Shown: positions 28,147 to 38,341 of the stretch, piece after piece | Numbering within the stretch: the first letter of the stretch is position 1 | Layout of the letters: every line of letters starts with the position of its first letter | NCBI RefSeq assembly: GCF_025642255.1 | Contig: NZ_CP106759.1 | Coordinates: 3,685,501-3,749,500 of the forward strand | Source of the DNA: Stenotrophomonas maltophilia | GTDB lineage: Bacteria; Pseudomonadota; Gammaproteobacteria; Xanthomonadales; Xanthomonadaceae | DNA length: 64,000 nt | Reading direction: 5' to 3' | Translations under genes and position numbers: made by a program | The notes under the pieces: model-generated | The model's input: the letters and a program-made list of their open reading frames with translations, nothing else | Told to the model about the DNA's origin: nothing | Database searches by the model: none

Positions 28147-28173
28147 GGATCCCTTCGCGCAGCGAAGGGATCC
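28147..28173. terminator. Perfect hairpin between convergent receptor and PEP-mutase-family genes
   Basis: GGATCCCTTCGC and its exact complement form a 12-bp stem with a 3-base loop, 15 bp after the receptor stop. It lacks a U-tract; its position between convergent genes suggests a two-way terminator. Confidence 0.6.
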
Positions 28174-28196
28174 TGCCGTGCATCCGCGGCCCTGCC

Positions 28197-29024
28197 TCAG
28201 CGGAACAGCGCGTTCAGCGCCGCACCCGATGCTGCCGCCTGCAGGCCATCAAAGCGGCCTTCCTGCTGGATGGGATCGGTGGCCCGCATCAATCCCCCCC
28301 ACGCCGCACGGGCCAACGCCCCGCCCAGGCTGACCCGGCGTACCCCCATCGCAGCGATGTCCTGCAGCGTCAGTGACGTCGGTCCGCCCACCAGCAGGTT
28401 CACCGGCTTGCCGCCGGCCGCGGCCACCACCGCCTGGATCTGTTCGGCCGTGGTGATGCCCGGTGCGTACAACACATCGGCACCTGCGGCCGCGTAGGCA
28501 CGCAGGCGCTGCAGCGTGTCTTCCAGATCCGGTACGCCCACGAAGAAGTTTTCCGCCCGGCCCACCAGCAGCACATCGGCCGCGGCGCGATCGATGGCCG
28601 CACGCGCCGCACGCAGGCGTTGCACGGCCTCCTCCAGCGGGCGCAGCGGCGCGTCGGCCAGACCGCTGGCATCTTCAATCGACAGAGCGGCGATGCCCGT
28701 ATCCAGGGCCGCCGTCACGGCCTCAGCCACGTCCTGTGGCGTGGCGCCGAAGCCATCGCCGAAGTCTGCGTTCACCGGCAGGTCGGTGGCGGCCACCATC
28801 AGCCGCAGGTGGTCAAGCGTCGCCTGCAGCGATACCGCACCATCGGGGCGACCTTCGCTCCATGCACACCCCGCGCTGGTGGTGGCCAATGCCAGGAAGC
28901 CCTGCCGCTGCAGGTAGCGCGCGCTGCCGATGTCCCACGGATTGGGCAATACGAAGCAGCCCTGCGCATGCAACTGCCGGAACGTGGCACGTCTGCGGGC
29001 AGTGGTGGCATCTGCGCTGTTCAT
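28197..29024 (-). CDS. Isocitrate lyase/PEP mutase superfamily protein
   Basis: 275 aa. The fold is shown by CFVLPNPWDIGSARYLQRQGF, the ATTSAGCAWSEG loop, VNADFGDGFG (metal-binding Asp region), AALSIEDASG and VGRAENFFVG, then LYAPGITTAEQ. These match the PF13714 branch (phosphonomutase-like), whose members cleave or form C-C or P-C bonds near a carboxylate; the KKCGH catalytic loop of true isocitrate lyases is absent. No phosphonate genes are adjacent. The specific reaction is unknown, with a 2-methylisocitrate-lyase-like or oxaloacetate-type activity possible. Confidence 0.85.
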   Translation of the reverse strand: MNSADATTARRRATFRQLHAQGCFVLPNPWDIGSARYLQRQGFLALATTSAGCAWSEGRPDGAVSLQATLDHLRLMVAATDLPVNADFGDGFGATPQDVAEAVTAALDTGIAALSIEDASGLADAPLRPLEEAVQRLRAARAAIDRAAADVLLVGRAENFFVGVPDLEDTLQRLRAYAAAGADVLYAPGITTAEQIQAVVAAAGGKPVNLLVGGPTSLTLQDIAAMGVRRVSLGGALARAAWGGLMRATDPIQQEGRFDGLQAAASGAALNALFR

Positions 29025-29176
29025 GGCGGGTATCCGTGCGGTGAGCTGACCACCCTATCCGGGCGGCGCACAGGACTCAACGCACCTGCGGCGCAGCATC
29101 AGGTGATGCCACCGGATCATTGGACGCGGCCCCGCATCCGTCCGACGGTGACGGTCCGCCGTCCACGGAAACAACC

Positions 29177-29911
29177 ATGCCGCGCTCCCCGCATTCTTCT
29201 GACGCCATTGCTGGCGACGACACCGATGCACACCAGGCCGCGCCGTTCTCACCCAGCCGGCGCCGCCTGATCGCATCGGCCGGCCTGGCCGCAGGTGGCC
29301 TGGCCGGCGCCACGCGTCCGGCCGCCGCAACACCGGCCCGAGAGGTGGCGAACACGACCGCACCGGGGCGTCCCGGATTCCAGGCGATCGTCCCGCCGCC
29401 GGCGCAGGGCCGCAGTCCCTGGGGACAGGACACCGCCAGCGAACCGACCCCACGACCGCGCAGCACACGCCCGGGCGAATCGCCATTGCCGACCCTCCCA
29501 CGCCCCTACACCGACATCAAGAGTTACCACGCCCACATCTATTTCGACGAGGACACCTCGGCCAAGGCCGCACTGATCCGGCGCTGGGTGGCGGAACGCT
29601 TCCCGGTGGAACTGGGCAACTGGAATCCGGAGCCACGCGGCCCCCATGTCACCCCGTCCTTCTACTTCGGCTTCACCAACGATCTCCTGCCGGTCGTGGT
29701 GCCATGGCTGCAGCTCAACAGCCTGGGCCTGACGATCCTCATCCACCCCAACACCGGCGATGGGCGCGCCGACCACCTGCATTACGCGCTGTGGGTGAAC
29801 CGCGCGCAGCCGGTGAACGCCTTCGACTGGCCCGCGCCCCGGCCGGGCGAACAGGAGCCGCTGGAACAGGTGTTCCCCAACGTCGTGCCGACGCGGCCGC
29901 TGGAAACCTGA
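29177..29911 (+). CDS. DOPA 4,5-dioxygenase family protein with Tat signal
   Basis: 244 aa from ATG 29177 (GGA nine bases upstream; a TTG at 29120 is less likely). The N-terminus has SRRRLIASAGLAAGGLAGA at about 27-45, a twin-arginine export signal, followed by a Pro-rich linker. The last 120 residues are a DOPA_dioxygen-type domain (PF08883): YHAHIYFDEDTSAKAA, GPHVTPSFYFGF, TILIHPNTGD and DHLHYALWVN, where the histidines would bind iron. Family members extradiol-cleave DOPA-like catechols. Export by Tat would fit a cofactor-loaded enzyme acting in the periplasm, perhaps on catechols. Activity is inferred. Confidence 0.82.
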   Translation: MPRSPHSSDAIAGDDTDAHQAAPFSPSRRRLIASAGLAAGGLAGATRPAAATPAREVANTTAPGRPGFQAIVPPPAQGRSPWGQDTASEPTPRPRSTRPGESPLPTLPRPYTDIKSYHAHIYFDEDTSAKAALIRRWVAERFPVELGNWNPEPRGPHVTPSFYFGFTNDLLPVVVPWLQLNSLGLTILIHPNTGDGRADHLHYALWVNRAQPVNAFDWPAPRPGEQEPLEQVFPNVVPTRPLET

Positions 29912-30047
29912 GCAGACCCGCCCGGCCTGGCCGGGACAGGAGCGGCTGGCCGCCATCGTCGGCGTACGTGCGGGTATCAGCAGCCGTCGCCACGTTCAGC
30001 GCGCCTTGAGGCGCTGCCCGGCATACGGGCACAAGCGCTTCCAGCGA

Positions 30048-30067
30048 TTTCAAACAATCGATTGAAA
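30048..30067. promoter_or_regulatory. Inverted repeat upstream of aroQ-accB-accC
   Basis: TTTCAA-N8-TTGAAA brackets an internal perfect CAATCGATTG, 77 bp before the aroQ ATG. The AT-rich symmetric site may be a regulator-binding site governing the aroQ/acc genes. No direct proof. Confidence 0.4.
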
Positions 30068-30143
30068 CGCGGCAAACTTCGCCGAACTGGACAGCATCGG
30101 CCGCTTCCGCCAGACTGCCGCCCTTTCCAGTCGATCGGATCCC

Positions 30144-30587
30144 ATGGCGAAGCTGCTGGTCCTGCACGGCCCCAACCTCAACCTGCTCGGTACCCGCGAG
30201 CCGGAGGTCTACGGCCACACCACCCTGGCCGATATCGACCAGGCGCTGGCCCGCCAGGCCGACGCCGCCGGGCACGTGCTGGAGAGCCTGCAGTCCAACG
30301 CCGAACACGCGCTGGTGGACCGCGTACAGGCCGCCCGCACCGACGGCACGGCGTTCATCCTGATCAACCCGGCCGCGTTCACCCACACCTCGGTCGCCCT
30401 GCGCGATGCGCTGGCGGCCGTGGCCGTGCCGTTCATCGAAATCCACCTGTCCAACCCGCACGCCCGCGAACCGTTCCGCCAGCACAGCTATTTCAGCGAC
30501 AAGGCGGTCGGCGTGGTGTGCGGCTTCGGCGCCGACAGCTACCGCTACGCGATGGACGCGGCGCTGCTGCGGTTGTCCGCCACCTGA
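30144..30587 (+). CDS. aroQ: 3-dehydroquinate dehydratase, type II
   Basis: 147 aa, standard for the dodecameric type II enzyme. It dehydrates 3-dehydroquinate to 3-dehydroshikimate in the shikimate pathway. [21 protein letters not shown] carries the catalytic Arg/Tyr loop, [17 protein letters not shown] the active-site Asn/His region, and [11 protein letters not shown] the conserved His. It stands before accB-accC, the arrangement known from pseudomonads and xanthomonads. Confidence 0.97.
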   Translation: MAKLLVLHGPNLNLLGTREPEVYGHTTLADIDQALARQADAAGHVLESLQSNAEHALVDRVQAARTDGTAFILINPAAFTHTSVALRDALAAVAVPFIEIHLSNPHAREPFRQHSYFSDKAVGVVCGFGADSYRYAMDAALLRLSAT

Positions 30588-30646
30588 TTGTCGACCCGGG
30601 CGCCCACGGCGCTCTCCTCACCTAGATAGAAACCCAAGAGGCCCTC

Positions 30647-31126
30647 ATGGATCTGCGCAAAATCAAGAAGCTGATCGACCTGCTGGAAGAGTCGAACCTG
30701 GCCGAAATCGAAATCAAGGAAGGCGAAGAGTCCGTGCGCCTGTCGCGCGCGCCGGTCGCCGGCTATGCCGCCCCGGTCGCCGCTCCGGTGTATGCCGCCC
30801 CTGCCGCGCCGGCGCCGCAGGCAATGCCGATGCAGTCGCCGACCGAAGCCTCCACCGGCGGCACCGCCAAGCCGGGCCCGGCGCTGCCGGAAGGCCACGT
30901 GCTGCGTTCGCCGATGGTCGGCACCTTCTATGCCTCGTCCGCTCCGGACAAGCCGGCCTTCGTCACCGTGGGCCAGCAGGTCAAGGAAGGCGAAACCCTG
31001 GCCATCATCGAAGCGATGAAGATGTTCAACCCGATCGAAGCCGACGCGTCCGGCACCATCGTCGCCATCCTCGGCGAGAACGGCCAGCCGGTGGAGTTCG
31101 ACCAGCCGCTGTTCGTGATCGGCTGA
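30647..31126 (+). CDS. accB: Biotin carboxyl carrier protein of acetyl-CoA carboxylase
   Basis: 159 aa. The N-terminal region ([20 protein letters not shown]) is followed by an Ala/Pro-rich linker and the biotinyl domain with the biotinylation motif EAMKMFN near residue 125. It carries CO2 between AccC and AccAD in the first committed step of fatty acid synthesis. AAGAGG precedes the ATG; accC begins 10 bp after the stop, so the two are co-transcribed. Confidence 0.98.
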   Translation: MDLRKIKKLIDLLEESNLAEIEIKEGEESVRLSRAPVAGYAAPVAAPVYAAPAAPAPQAMPMQSPTEASTGGTAKPGPALPEGHVLRSPMVGTFYASSAPDKPAFVTVGQQVKEGETLAIIEAMKMFNPIEADASGTIVAILGENGQPVEFDQPLFVIG

Positions 31127-31136
31127 GGGGCACGCC

Positions 31137-32504
31137 ATGCTCGACAAAGTCGTCATCGCCAACCGAGGGGAGATCGCGCTGCGCATCCTGCGCGCGTGCC
31201 ACACCCTGGGCATCCGCACGGTGGCCGTGCACTCCACGGTCGACCGCAACCTCAAGCATGTGGCCATGGCCGACGAGTCGGTCTGCATCGGCCCGGCGCC
31301 GTCGCCGCAGAGCTACCTCAACATCCCCGCCCTGATCGCCGCGGCAGAAGTCACCGATGCCCAGGCCATCCATCCGGGCTACGGCTTCCTGTCGGAGAAC
31401 GCCGATTTCGCCGAGCGCGTGGAGGAATCCGGCTTCATCTTCATCGGCCCCAAGGCCGACACCATCCGCATGATGGGTGACAAGGTCGAAGCCATCCGCG
31501 CCATGAAGGCCGCCGGAGTGCCGTGCGTGCCCGGCTCGGGCGGCCCGCTGGGCGAGGACATCGTCGCCAACACCAAGATCGCCCGTGAGATCGGCTACCC
31601 GGTCATCATCAAGGCAGCGGGCGGCGGCGGCGGTCGCGGCATGCGCGTGGTGCACGCCGAAGCCTCGTTGAAGACCTCGATCGAAACCACCAAGAGCGAA
31701 GCGAAGGCGGCGTTCGGCAATGGCGAGGTCTACATGGAGAAGTTCCTGGAGAACCCGCGCCACGTGGAGATCCAGGTGCTGGCCGACGGCCAGGGCAATG
31801 CCATCCACCTCGGCGAGCGCGACTGCTCGATGCAGCGCCGTCACCAGAAGGTGGTCGAGGAAGCACCGGCACCGGGCATCACCGCCGAGCAGCGCGAGCA
31901 GATCGGCAAGGTCTGCGTGGAGGCCTGCATCCGCATCGGCTACCGCGGCGCCGGCACGTTCGAGTTCCTGTACGAGGACGGCCGCTTCTACTTCATCGAA
32001 ATGAACACCCGCATCCAGGTGGAACATCCGGTCACCGAAATGGTCACCGGCATCGACCTGGTGGCCGAGCAGCTGAAGATCGCCGCCGGCCAGAAGCTGT
32101 CGATCAAGCAGAGCGACGTGGTGCTCACCGGCCATGCCATCGAGTGCCGCATCAACGCCGAGGATGCTGAAACCTTCGTGCCGAGTCCGGGCACCATCAC
32201 CGGCTTCCATCCGCCGGGCGGCCCCGGCGTGCGCGTGGACACCCACATCTACAGTGGTTACCGCGTGCCATCGAACTATGACTCGATGATCGGCAAGCTG
32301 ATCGTGCACGGCCCGGACCGCGAAACCGCGATCGCCCGCATGCGGGTGGCGCTGAGCGAAATGGTGGTCGACGGTATCAAGACCAACATCGCCCTGCAGC
32401 AGCGGATCATGCGCGACAAGGGCTTCCAGGCCGGTGGCCAGAACATCCACTACCTGGAAAAGCGTCTGGCCGAGCGCAAGAACAAGCCGATCGCGCTGAC
32501 CTGA
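31137..32504 (+). CDS. accC: Biotin carboxylase subunit of acetyl-CoA carboxylase
   Basis: 455 aa, normal length. [20 protein letters not shown], the ATP-grasp glycine loop [47 protein letters not shown] and the carboxylase C-terminal domain with [14 protein letters not shown] are all present. It carboxylates biotin on AccB using ATP and bicarbonate. It forms an operon with accB and ends at a strong terminator (32526-32553). Confidence 0.98.
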   Translation: MLDKVVIANRGEIALRILRACHTLGIRTVAVHSTVDRNLKHVAMADESVCIGPAPSPQSYLNIPALIAAAEVTDAQAIHPGYGFLSENADFAERVEESGFIFIGPKADTIRMMGDKVEAIRAMKAAGVPCVPGSGGPLGEDIVANTKIAREIGYPVIIKAAGGGGGRGMRVVHAEASLKTSIETTKSEAKAAFGNGEVYMEKFLENPRHVEIQVLADGQGNAIHLGERDCSMQRRHQKVVEEAPAPGITAEQREQIGKVCVEACIRIGYRGAGTFEFLYEDGRFYFIEMNTRIQVEHPVTEMVTGIDLVAEQLKIAAGQKLSIKQSDVVLTGHAIECRINAEDAETFVPSPGTITGFHPPGGPGVRVDTHIYSGYRVPSNYDSMIGKLIVHGPDRETAIARMRVALSEMVVDGIKTNIALQQRIMRDKGFQAGGQNIHYLEKRLAERKNKPIALT

Positions 32505-32525
32505 TCGGCACAGGTGCCGGACACG

Positions 32526-32553
32526 AAAAGGGCGGGGATATCCCCGCCCTTTT
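32526..32553. terminator. Bidirectional intrinsic terminator after accC
   Basis: AAAAGGGCGGGGA and its exact complement form a 28-bp perfect palindrome with A-run and T-run flanks. It serves accC on + and the small membrane-protein gene on -. Confidence 0.92.
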
Positions 32554-32636
32554 CTGCTTTCTGCAGCGCCTTCCCCCGCGCCCGGCGTACCGGGAAAAGC
32601 TGCCGCGCGTGAGGGCCCGGCGCTGCAGGATCGGTG

Positions 32637-33011
32637 TCAGTGCCTGTCGGCCGCGGTTGCCGGAATCTGCGAGTTCGGCAGCGGGCGCACACCATTGGGC
32701 GAGGTCGGATCGACGATCACCATGGTCTCGGTCGAGCCATCGGGCCAGACCACCTGGAAGGTGCTGCCCGCCGGCAGCGATGCGAACGGCACGCCGCTCT
32801 GCGCGCGATAGACCGCAGCGACCTGGCTGGCGCCGGCGCGGCGCAGGTCTTCCTGTGCCTTCACCGTGGTCAGCTCCACCTTCGACAGATGCCGGTAGCG
32901 ATCCTCGTAGGTATCGATCATCAACAGGCCCACCGCGCCGGCCGAATACGCCACGAACAGTGCCACCCAGAACCAGAACTTGGCTCCGTGAAGGAATCGA
33001 CGGTAGTTCAT
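32637..33011 (-). CDS. Small membrane-anchored protein of unknown function
   Basis: 124 aa from ATG 33011 (GGGGGAG upstream). It has a basic N-terminus (MNYRRFLHGAKFW), one membrane helix (about 9-32) and a periplasm-facing soluble part with a KVELTTVKAQEDLRR helix and an SxPxGxxFxVxWPDG strand pattern. No family was recognised. Its start overlaps the stop of the upstream gene (ATGA), so the two products are made together and may interact. Confidence 0.7.
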   Translation of the reverse strand: MNYRRFLHGAKFWFWVALFVAYSAGAVGLLMIDTYEDRYRHLSKVELTTVKAQEDLRRAGASQVAAVYRAQSGVPFASLPAGSTFQVVWPDGSTETMVIVDPTSPNGVRPLPNSQIPATAADRH

Positions 33012-33982
33012 GGCCTGCTCCCCCTTCCAATCAATCGCTTGATCCATTCGTTCATCTTCCCAGCACCTTGCCGCGAAACCGCAGCGTCATACACGAAATC
33101 CCGGAAATCCTGCGTCTCATCCTGCGAACAGATCCCTCCATTCGCACAAAAACTGTTGACCAGCACGCTGTCGGCCCCACACGGTAGACCGAGTTCGCAG
33201 GCCGCAAGCCGCCACGCCATTTCGCTGAGCTGCTCGCCGGCCACCAGCCCGTCCAGTGCACTGTCACCGGCGGCGCGCACGCCCATTCCCGGAGCGAGGG
33301 CCATGAATGCCTCCGGATCGCGCGACAGGCGCACGCGCTCGACCAGGCCACGGCGGTAGTCCGCGCTGTCATGCAGCGGCTCACCTTCAGCGAACAGCGC
33401 GGCTTCGGCCGCCAGATTGCCCTGCGCGGCCGCCTTGCGACGCTCCGCCAGCACCAGCGCCGCGCCCAGTTTGTCGCCGGGCACGAACCCGCCGCAGCGC
33501 TGGGCCACGCGCTCGCGCGCATCGACCATGGCCGGTGCGGCACTCAGGCCCAGCCCCGCCAGCACGTTGTTGTCCAGGCGATACCCCCCGGGATCGACCG
33601 CGTACTGCGCGCAGTAGTCATACACCCGGCTGAGCATCCAGCGCGCTTCGTGGTTGCCACCGTCGGCCTGCGCACGCAACCGCTGCGCATAGGCGAACAG
33701 ATCGGTGGCGCCCTCGATGTCGGCCCGGATGTCCAGCGGCAGGCCGGACGGCAGTGCGCCGCCCCGCTCGAAGGCCGCCAGACGCCGCGCCAGCGCCTCG
33801 GGCATGACCGGCATCGTCGTCCCATCCTCGTTGCCCGCCACCTGGGCCGTCGGCAGCCCGGAGGCCGCGACCGGAGACGATACCGAGCCCACGTGCCCGC
33901 TGGCCCGATACCCGGCCACGCCCAGCACGGCCACCGCCGGCAGCACGAGCAACCAGGTTTTCAGGGTCGGAGCGAGGGCCAT
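33008..33982 (-). CDS. Exported or membrane-anchored helical protein of unknown function
   Basis: 324 aa from ATG 33982; GTG 34009 is equally possible and would add RPRRFPLP to the signal. A hydrophobic helix (LVLPAVAVLGVAGY) is followed by a long Ala-rich helical periplasmic region with short repeats resembling Sel1/TPR helices (ARWMLSRVYDYCAQY, AAQGNLAAEAALFAEGEPL) and Cys-containing segments (CELGLPCG, FCANGGICSQDE) suggesting disulfides. No family was recognised. Translationally coupled to the 124-aa membrane protein. The pair interrupts the usual accC-prmA neighbourhood. Confidence 0.7.
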   Translation of the reverse strand: MALAPTLKTWLLVLPAVAVLGVAGYRASGHVGSVSSPVAASGLPTAQVAGNEDGTTMPVMPEALARRLAAFERGGALPSGLPLDIRADIEGATDLFAYAQRLRAQADGGNHEARWMLSRVYDYCAQYAVDPGGYRLDNNVLAGLGLSAAPAMVDARERVAQRCGGFVPGDKLGAALVLAERRKAAAQGNLAAEAALFAEGEPLHDSADYRRGLVERVRLSRDPEAFMALAPGMGVRAAGDSALDGLVAGEQLSEMAWRLAACELGLPCGADSVLVNSFCANGGICSQDETQDFRDFVYDAAVSRQGAGKMNEWIKRLIGRGSRP

Positions 33983-34133
33983 CGGCAACGGAAAGCGTCG
34001 GGGGCGCACAGGAAAGCGCGCAGTTTAGCAAGGCCCGGCAGGCCTGTCTGAACGGGGGGCGTTCATCTCAGAGCATACGGAGACGCCCCGATGGTCTAGC
34101 ATGGCCCCCTTTCCCGCGATTGCCCCCGATCCC

Positions 34134-35054
34134 ATGCCGTTCCTGGAACTGACCCTGCGTTGCACCGAAGCCACCCAGCCCCGCTATGAGAATGCGCTGG
34201 AGGACGTCGGGGCGTTGGCCGTGACCCTGCTCGATGCCGAGGCCGACACCAGCAACGAGCAGGCGATCCTGGAACCGGGCGTGGGCGAGACGCCGCTGTG
34301 GGACAGCCTGGTGCTGACGGCGCTGTTCCCGGCTGACAGCAACGCGCTGTTGCTGCTGGCGGCGCTGGAAGCGTTCGACCCGGAACTGGACTGGAGCGGT
34401 GGCAGCTTCCGCGCCGTCGAGGACGAGGACTGGGAGCGTGCCTGGCTGGACCAGTTCCAGCCGATGGACTTCGGCAGCCGCACCTGGATCGTGCCGTGGA
34501 ACCATGAGCTGCCGGAGGCGGCGCAGGCCGCCGACGCGGCCGTCGTCCGGCTGGACCCGGGCCTGGCCTTCGGCTCCGGTACTCATCCCACCACCGCGCT
34601 GTGCCTGCGCTGGCTGGACCAGCTGGCCGTGGACGGCCAGCTGCAGGGCCAGCGCGTGCTCGATTTCGGGTGCGGCTCGGGCATCCTCGCCTTGGCTGCG
34701 CTGAAGCTGGGCGCCGCCGAGGCGATCGGCGTGGACAATGATCCGCAGGCCCTGGTCGCGACCGCCGACAATGCCGAGCGCAATGGCGAGCAGGGCCGCA
34801 TGCAGGTCTATCTGCCACAGGACGAGCCGGTGGCAACCTATCCCATCGTGGTCGCCAACATCCTCGCCTCGGCCCTCGATGCGCTGGCCGAGCTGCTGGC
34901 CGCGCGCGTGGCCGGCGGTGGCCGCATCGCACTGTCGGGCATCCTGCATGGACAGGAGCACGAACTGCTGCAGCGTTACAGTGCCTGGTTCGACGACCTG
35001 CAGGCGACCCGCGATGGCGACTGGATGCGCATCACCGGCGTGCGCCGCGCCTGA
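34134..35054 (+). CDS. prmA: Ribosomal protein L11 methyltransferase
   Basis: 306 aa from ATG 34134 ([10 protein letters not shown], the usual N-terminus), not the 34101 ATG of the open frame. The N-terminal substrate-recognition domain is followed by [19 protein letters not shown], the SAM motif [25 protein letters not shown] and the post-I motif NILASAL. It trimethylates several amines of L11 in the cytoplasm. Followed by the DUF3426 gene and fis in the xanthomonad order. Confidence 0.96.
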   Translation: MPFLELTLRCTEATQPRYENALEDVGALAVTLLDAEADTSNEQAILEPGVGETPLWDSLVLTALFPADSNALLLLAALEAFDPELDWSGGSFRAVEDEDWERAWLDQFQPMDFGSRTWIVPWNHELPEAAQAADAAVVRLDPGLAFGSGTHPTTALCLRWLDQLAVDGQLQGQRVLDFGCGSGILALAALKLGAAEAIGVDNDPQALVATADNAERNGEQGRMQVYLPQDEPVATYPIVVANILASALDALAELLAARVAGGGRIALSGILHGQEHELLQRYSAWFDDLQATRDGDWMRITGVRRA

Positions 35055-35096
35055 TCGTGTTTGAATGAGCGCTCGACCCGAACCCGCACCGTGAGC

Positions 35097-36240
<1,144 letters not shown>

Positions 36241-36269
36241 GCGCGGATGGCGACGTCGTGGAAGCGGGG

Positions 36270-37265
36270 TCACCCGCCGCCGCCCGCCTTCCAGTAATAC
36301 CGCACCACGTGGAAGAACACCGGTGCGGCGAAGCACACCGAATCCAGCCGGTCGAGCATGCCGCCATGGCCCTCGATCATGTGGCCCCAGTCCTTGATGC
36401 CACGGTCGCGCTTGATCGCCGACATCACCAGGCCACCCCAGAACCCCATCAGGTTGATCAACAGCGACAGGCCGAACGCCTGCAGCGGCGTGAACGGCGT
36501 GATCCACCACAGCGCAGCGCCCACCACGCTGGCACTCAGCACGCCACCGATGAAGCCCTCCACTGTCTTCGACGGCGACAGCCTGGGCGCGATCAGGCGC
36601 CTGCCCAGCAGCTTGCCCCAGATGTACTGCAGCACGTCCGAGGACTGCACCACGATCACCAGGAACGCCAGCAGCAGCACGTTGCGCGCGGGCTCATGCC
36701 CGGGCACACGCAGGTTCAGCAGCAGGGGCACGTGCGAAATGCAGAACACGCAGATCATCAGCCCCCACTGCACCTTGGCCGTGCGCTCCAGGTAATGCGT
36801 GGTGTCACCGCCGATGGTGGCCAGGATCGGCAGGAACAGGAACGCGTAGACCGGAATCAGCAGCGTGTACATGCCATACCAGTCGATCCACACCAGGTAG
36901 TACTGCCAGGGCAGCACGATGTAGAACGCCGCCAGCAGCGCGTAGTAGTCACCTGACCGGGTGGGCGCCAGGGTGATGAACTCGCGCAGGGCAAACAGCG
37001 AGATGATCGCGAACAGCACGATCACCCCGGCCCGGCCGAACAGCAGCGCTAGGCCGACCACGATTGCCATCACCCACCAGGCGCGGATGCGCGAGACCAG
37101 GTTGGCGATGACCGCGCTGGGCCGTCCACGCTGCCGCCAGCGCAGGGTCTCGGCCACCAGCGTCGCCAGCACCAGCACCGCGCCGACCCCGGCGAACAGC
37201 AGCCCGGTCTGCTGGCCCACGCTGCGCGCGGCGAGATCACCCGATACGGCGATCAATCCGCTCAT
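36270..37265 (-). CDS. ynbB: CDP-diglyceride synthetase-like protein (YnbB-type CdsA homologue)
   Basis: 331 aa from ATG 37265, overlapping the acyltransferase stop (ATGA). A polytopic membrane protein with eight or so helices. The C-terminal CDS signature is intact at about 282-308: SAIKRDRGIKDWGHMIEGHG then GMLDR, which satisfies the PROSITE pattern for phosphatidate cytidylyltransferases. It should convert phosphatidate plus CTP to CDP-diacylglycerol. As a second cdsA-type gene lying in a lipid cluster, its product is likely dedicated to the CDP-alcohol transferase at 41460. Similar in kind to E. coli YnbB. Confidence 0.85.
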   Translation of the reverse strand: MSGLIAVSGDLAARSVGQQTGLLFAGVGAVLVLATLVAETLRWRQRGRPSAVIANLVSRIRAWWVMAIVVGLALLFGRAGVIVLFAIISLFALREFITLAPTRSGDYYALLAAFYIVLPWQYYLVWIDWYGMYTLLIPVYAFLFLPILATIGGDTTHYLERTAKVQWGLMICVFCISHVPLLLNLRVPGHEPARNVLLLAFLVIVVQSSDVLQYIWGKLLGRRLIAPRLSPSKTVEGFIGGVLSASVVGAALWWITPFTPLQAFGLSLLINLMGFWGGLVMSAIKRDRGIKDWGHMIEGHGGMLDRLDSVCFAAPVFFHVVRYYWKAGGGG

Positions 37266-37891
37266 GCGCGTCCTCCGCCCGGTGCCAGATCCAGCAGCGC
37301 CTGGCGGCTGCGCTGGAGAAACGCCGCCTTGTCCTCGTCGGCCTGCAGCCGCAGCGGAGTACCGAAGGTGGCCGTGCACAGCAACGGCAATGGCAGGAAC
37401 CGTCCCTTGGGCATCACCCGCTTCAGGTTGTCGATCCACACCGGGACGAATTCCAGTTCCGGACGCTGCCGCGCGAGATGGTAGATGCCACTCTTGAACG
37501 GCAGCAGCGGCTCATCGCCGACGTTGCGCGTGCCTTCCGGGAACAGGATCAGCGAGCACTCCGCATCCACCGCCTCACGCAGCGCCTGCAGCGGATCCTG
37601 CTGGCGGCGCGCCGCTTCGCGCTCGACCAGCACGCCGTTGAACACCGCATCGATCAGATAGCGCCGCAGGGCGTCGCGCTGCCAGTATTCGGCGGCCGCC
37701 ACCGGACGCACCTGCCGCCGCAGTGCCGGCGGCATCGACGACCAGATCAGCACGAAATCCCCGTGGCTGGCGTGGTTGCCGTAGTAGACACGGCGCTCGC
37801 TGGAGGGCGCGCAGCCGACCCACAGCGCCCGCGCGCCGGTGAGCACATGGATGGCGCCACTGCAGGCGCGGGCGATCAGTTCAGCAAACAT
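37262..37891 (-). CDS. 1-acyl-glycerol-3-phosphate acyltransferase family protein
   Basis: 209 aa. The catalytic NH-x4-D motif NHASHGD (39-45) and the FPEGTR motif (116-121) of PlsC-type acyltransferases are both present. A hydrophobic N-terminus suggests membrane association. It should acylate a lysophospholipid or lysophosphatidate, supplying phosphatidate to the adjoining CDP-diglyceride synthetase, with which it is translationally coupled. E. coli ynbABCD has no such gene as far as I recall. Confidence 0.85.
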   Translation of the reverse strand: MFAELIARACSGAIHVLTGARALWVGCAPSSERRVYYGNHASHGDFVLIWSSMPPALRRQVRPVAAAEYWQRDALRRYLIDAVFNGVLVEREAARRQQDPLQALREAVDAECSLILFPEGTRNVGDEPLLPFKSGIYHLARQRPELEFVPVWIDNLKRVMPKGRFLPLPLLCTATFGTPLRLQADEDKAAFLQRSRQALLDLAPGGGRA

Positions 37892-37903
37892 CGATGTCTC
37901 CCC

Positions 37904-38341
37904 TCAGGTCTGCGGCCACAGCACGGCCAGCAGCAGCGTGGCGAACTGCAGCAGCGCTGCCGCGTACTGACGCAGCAGCAGGCCCCGCATGCCCGCCCAG
38001 CGCACATCCCATCCGCGCGTAGGCGCCTGTGCGTCGCGGCGGCGCAGGCCGGCGACATGCAGGGCGGCGTCCACCCGTTCGGCCGCCGCCTCACCGTGCA
38101 GATTCTCCTGCAGCAGCAGCTGCAGGAGGCTGGCGTCCAGCTGTACGCGCACCGCGTAGTACGCCTGCACCATCCCCGCCGCCACGCTCAGCAGCAACAG
38201 GCCGGCCGCGAACATCGCCAGTCCCGGCTCGATGCCCAGCAGCAGCAACGCCACCAGCAGCAGTCCCAGCGACAGCGCAGCGGGCAGCCGGCCCTGGCGC
38301 AGCAGCAGGCGCATCATCGGCAGGTCGACAGCGAGGCTCAT
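37904..38341 (-). CDS. Small polytopic membrane protein of the lipid cluster
   Basis: 145 aa with hydrophobic stretches at about 20-36, 40-63 and 124-142. The start overlaps the stop of the PAP2/phosphatase gene (ATGA), and the acyltransferase gene follows 12 bp downstream. The central soluble segment (QENLHGEAAAERVDAALHVAG) is helical. No family was recognised. Its tight placement suggests a role as an accessory or scaffold in the lipid pathway (inference). Confidence 0.7.
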   Translation of the reverse strand: MSLAVDLPMMRLLLRQGRLPAALSLGLLLVALLLLGIEPGLAMFAAGLLLLSVAAGMVQAYYAVRVQLDASLLQLLLQENLHGEAAAERVDAALHVAGLRRRDAQAPTRGWDVRWAGMRGLLLRQYAAALLQFATLLLAVLWPQT

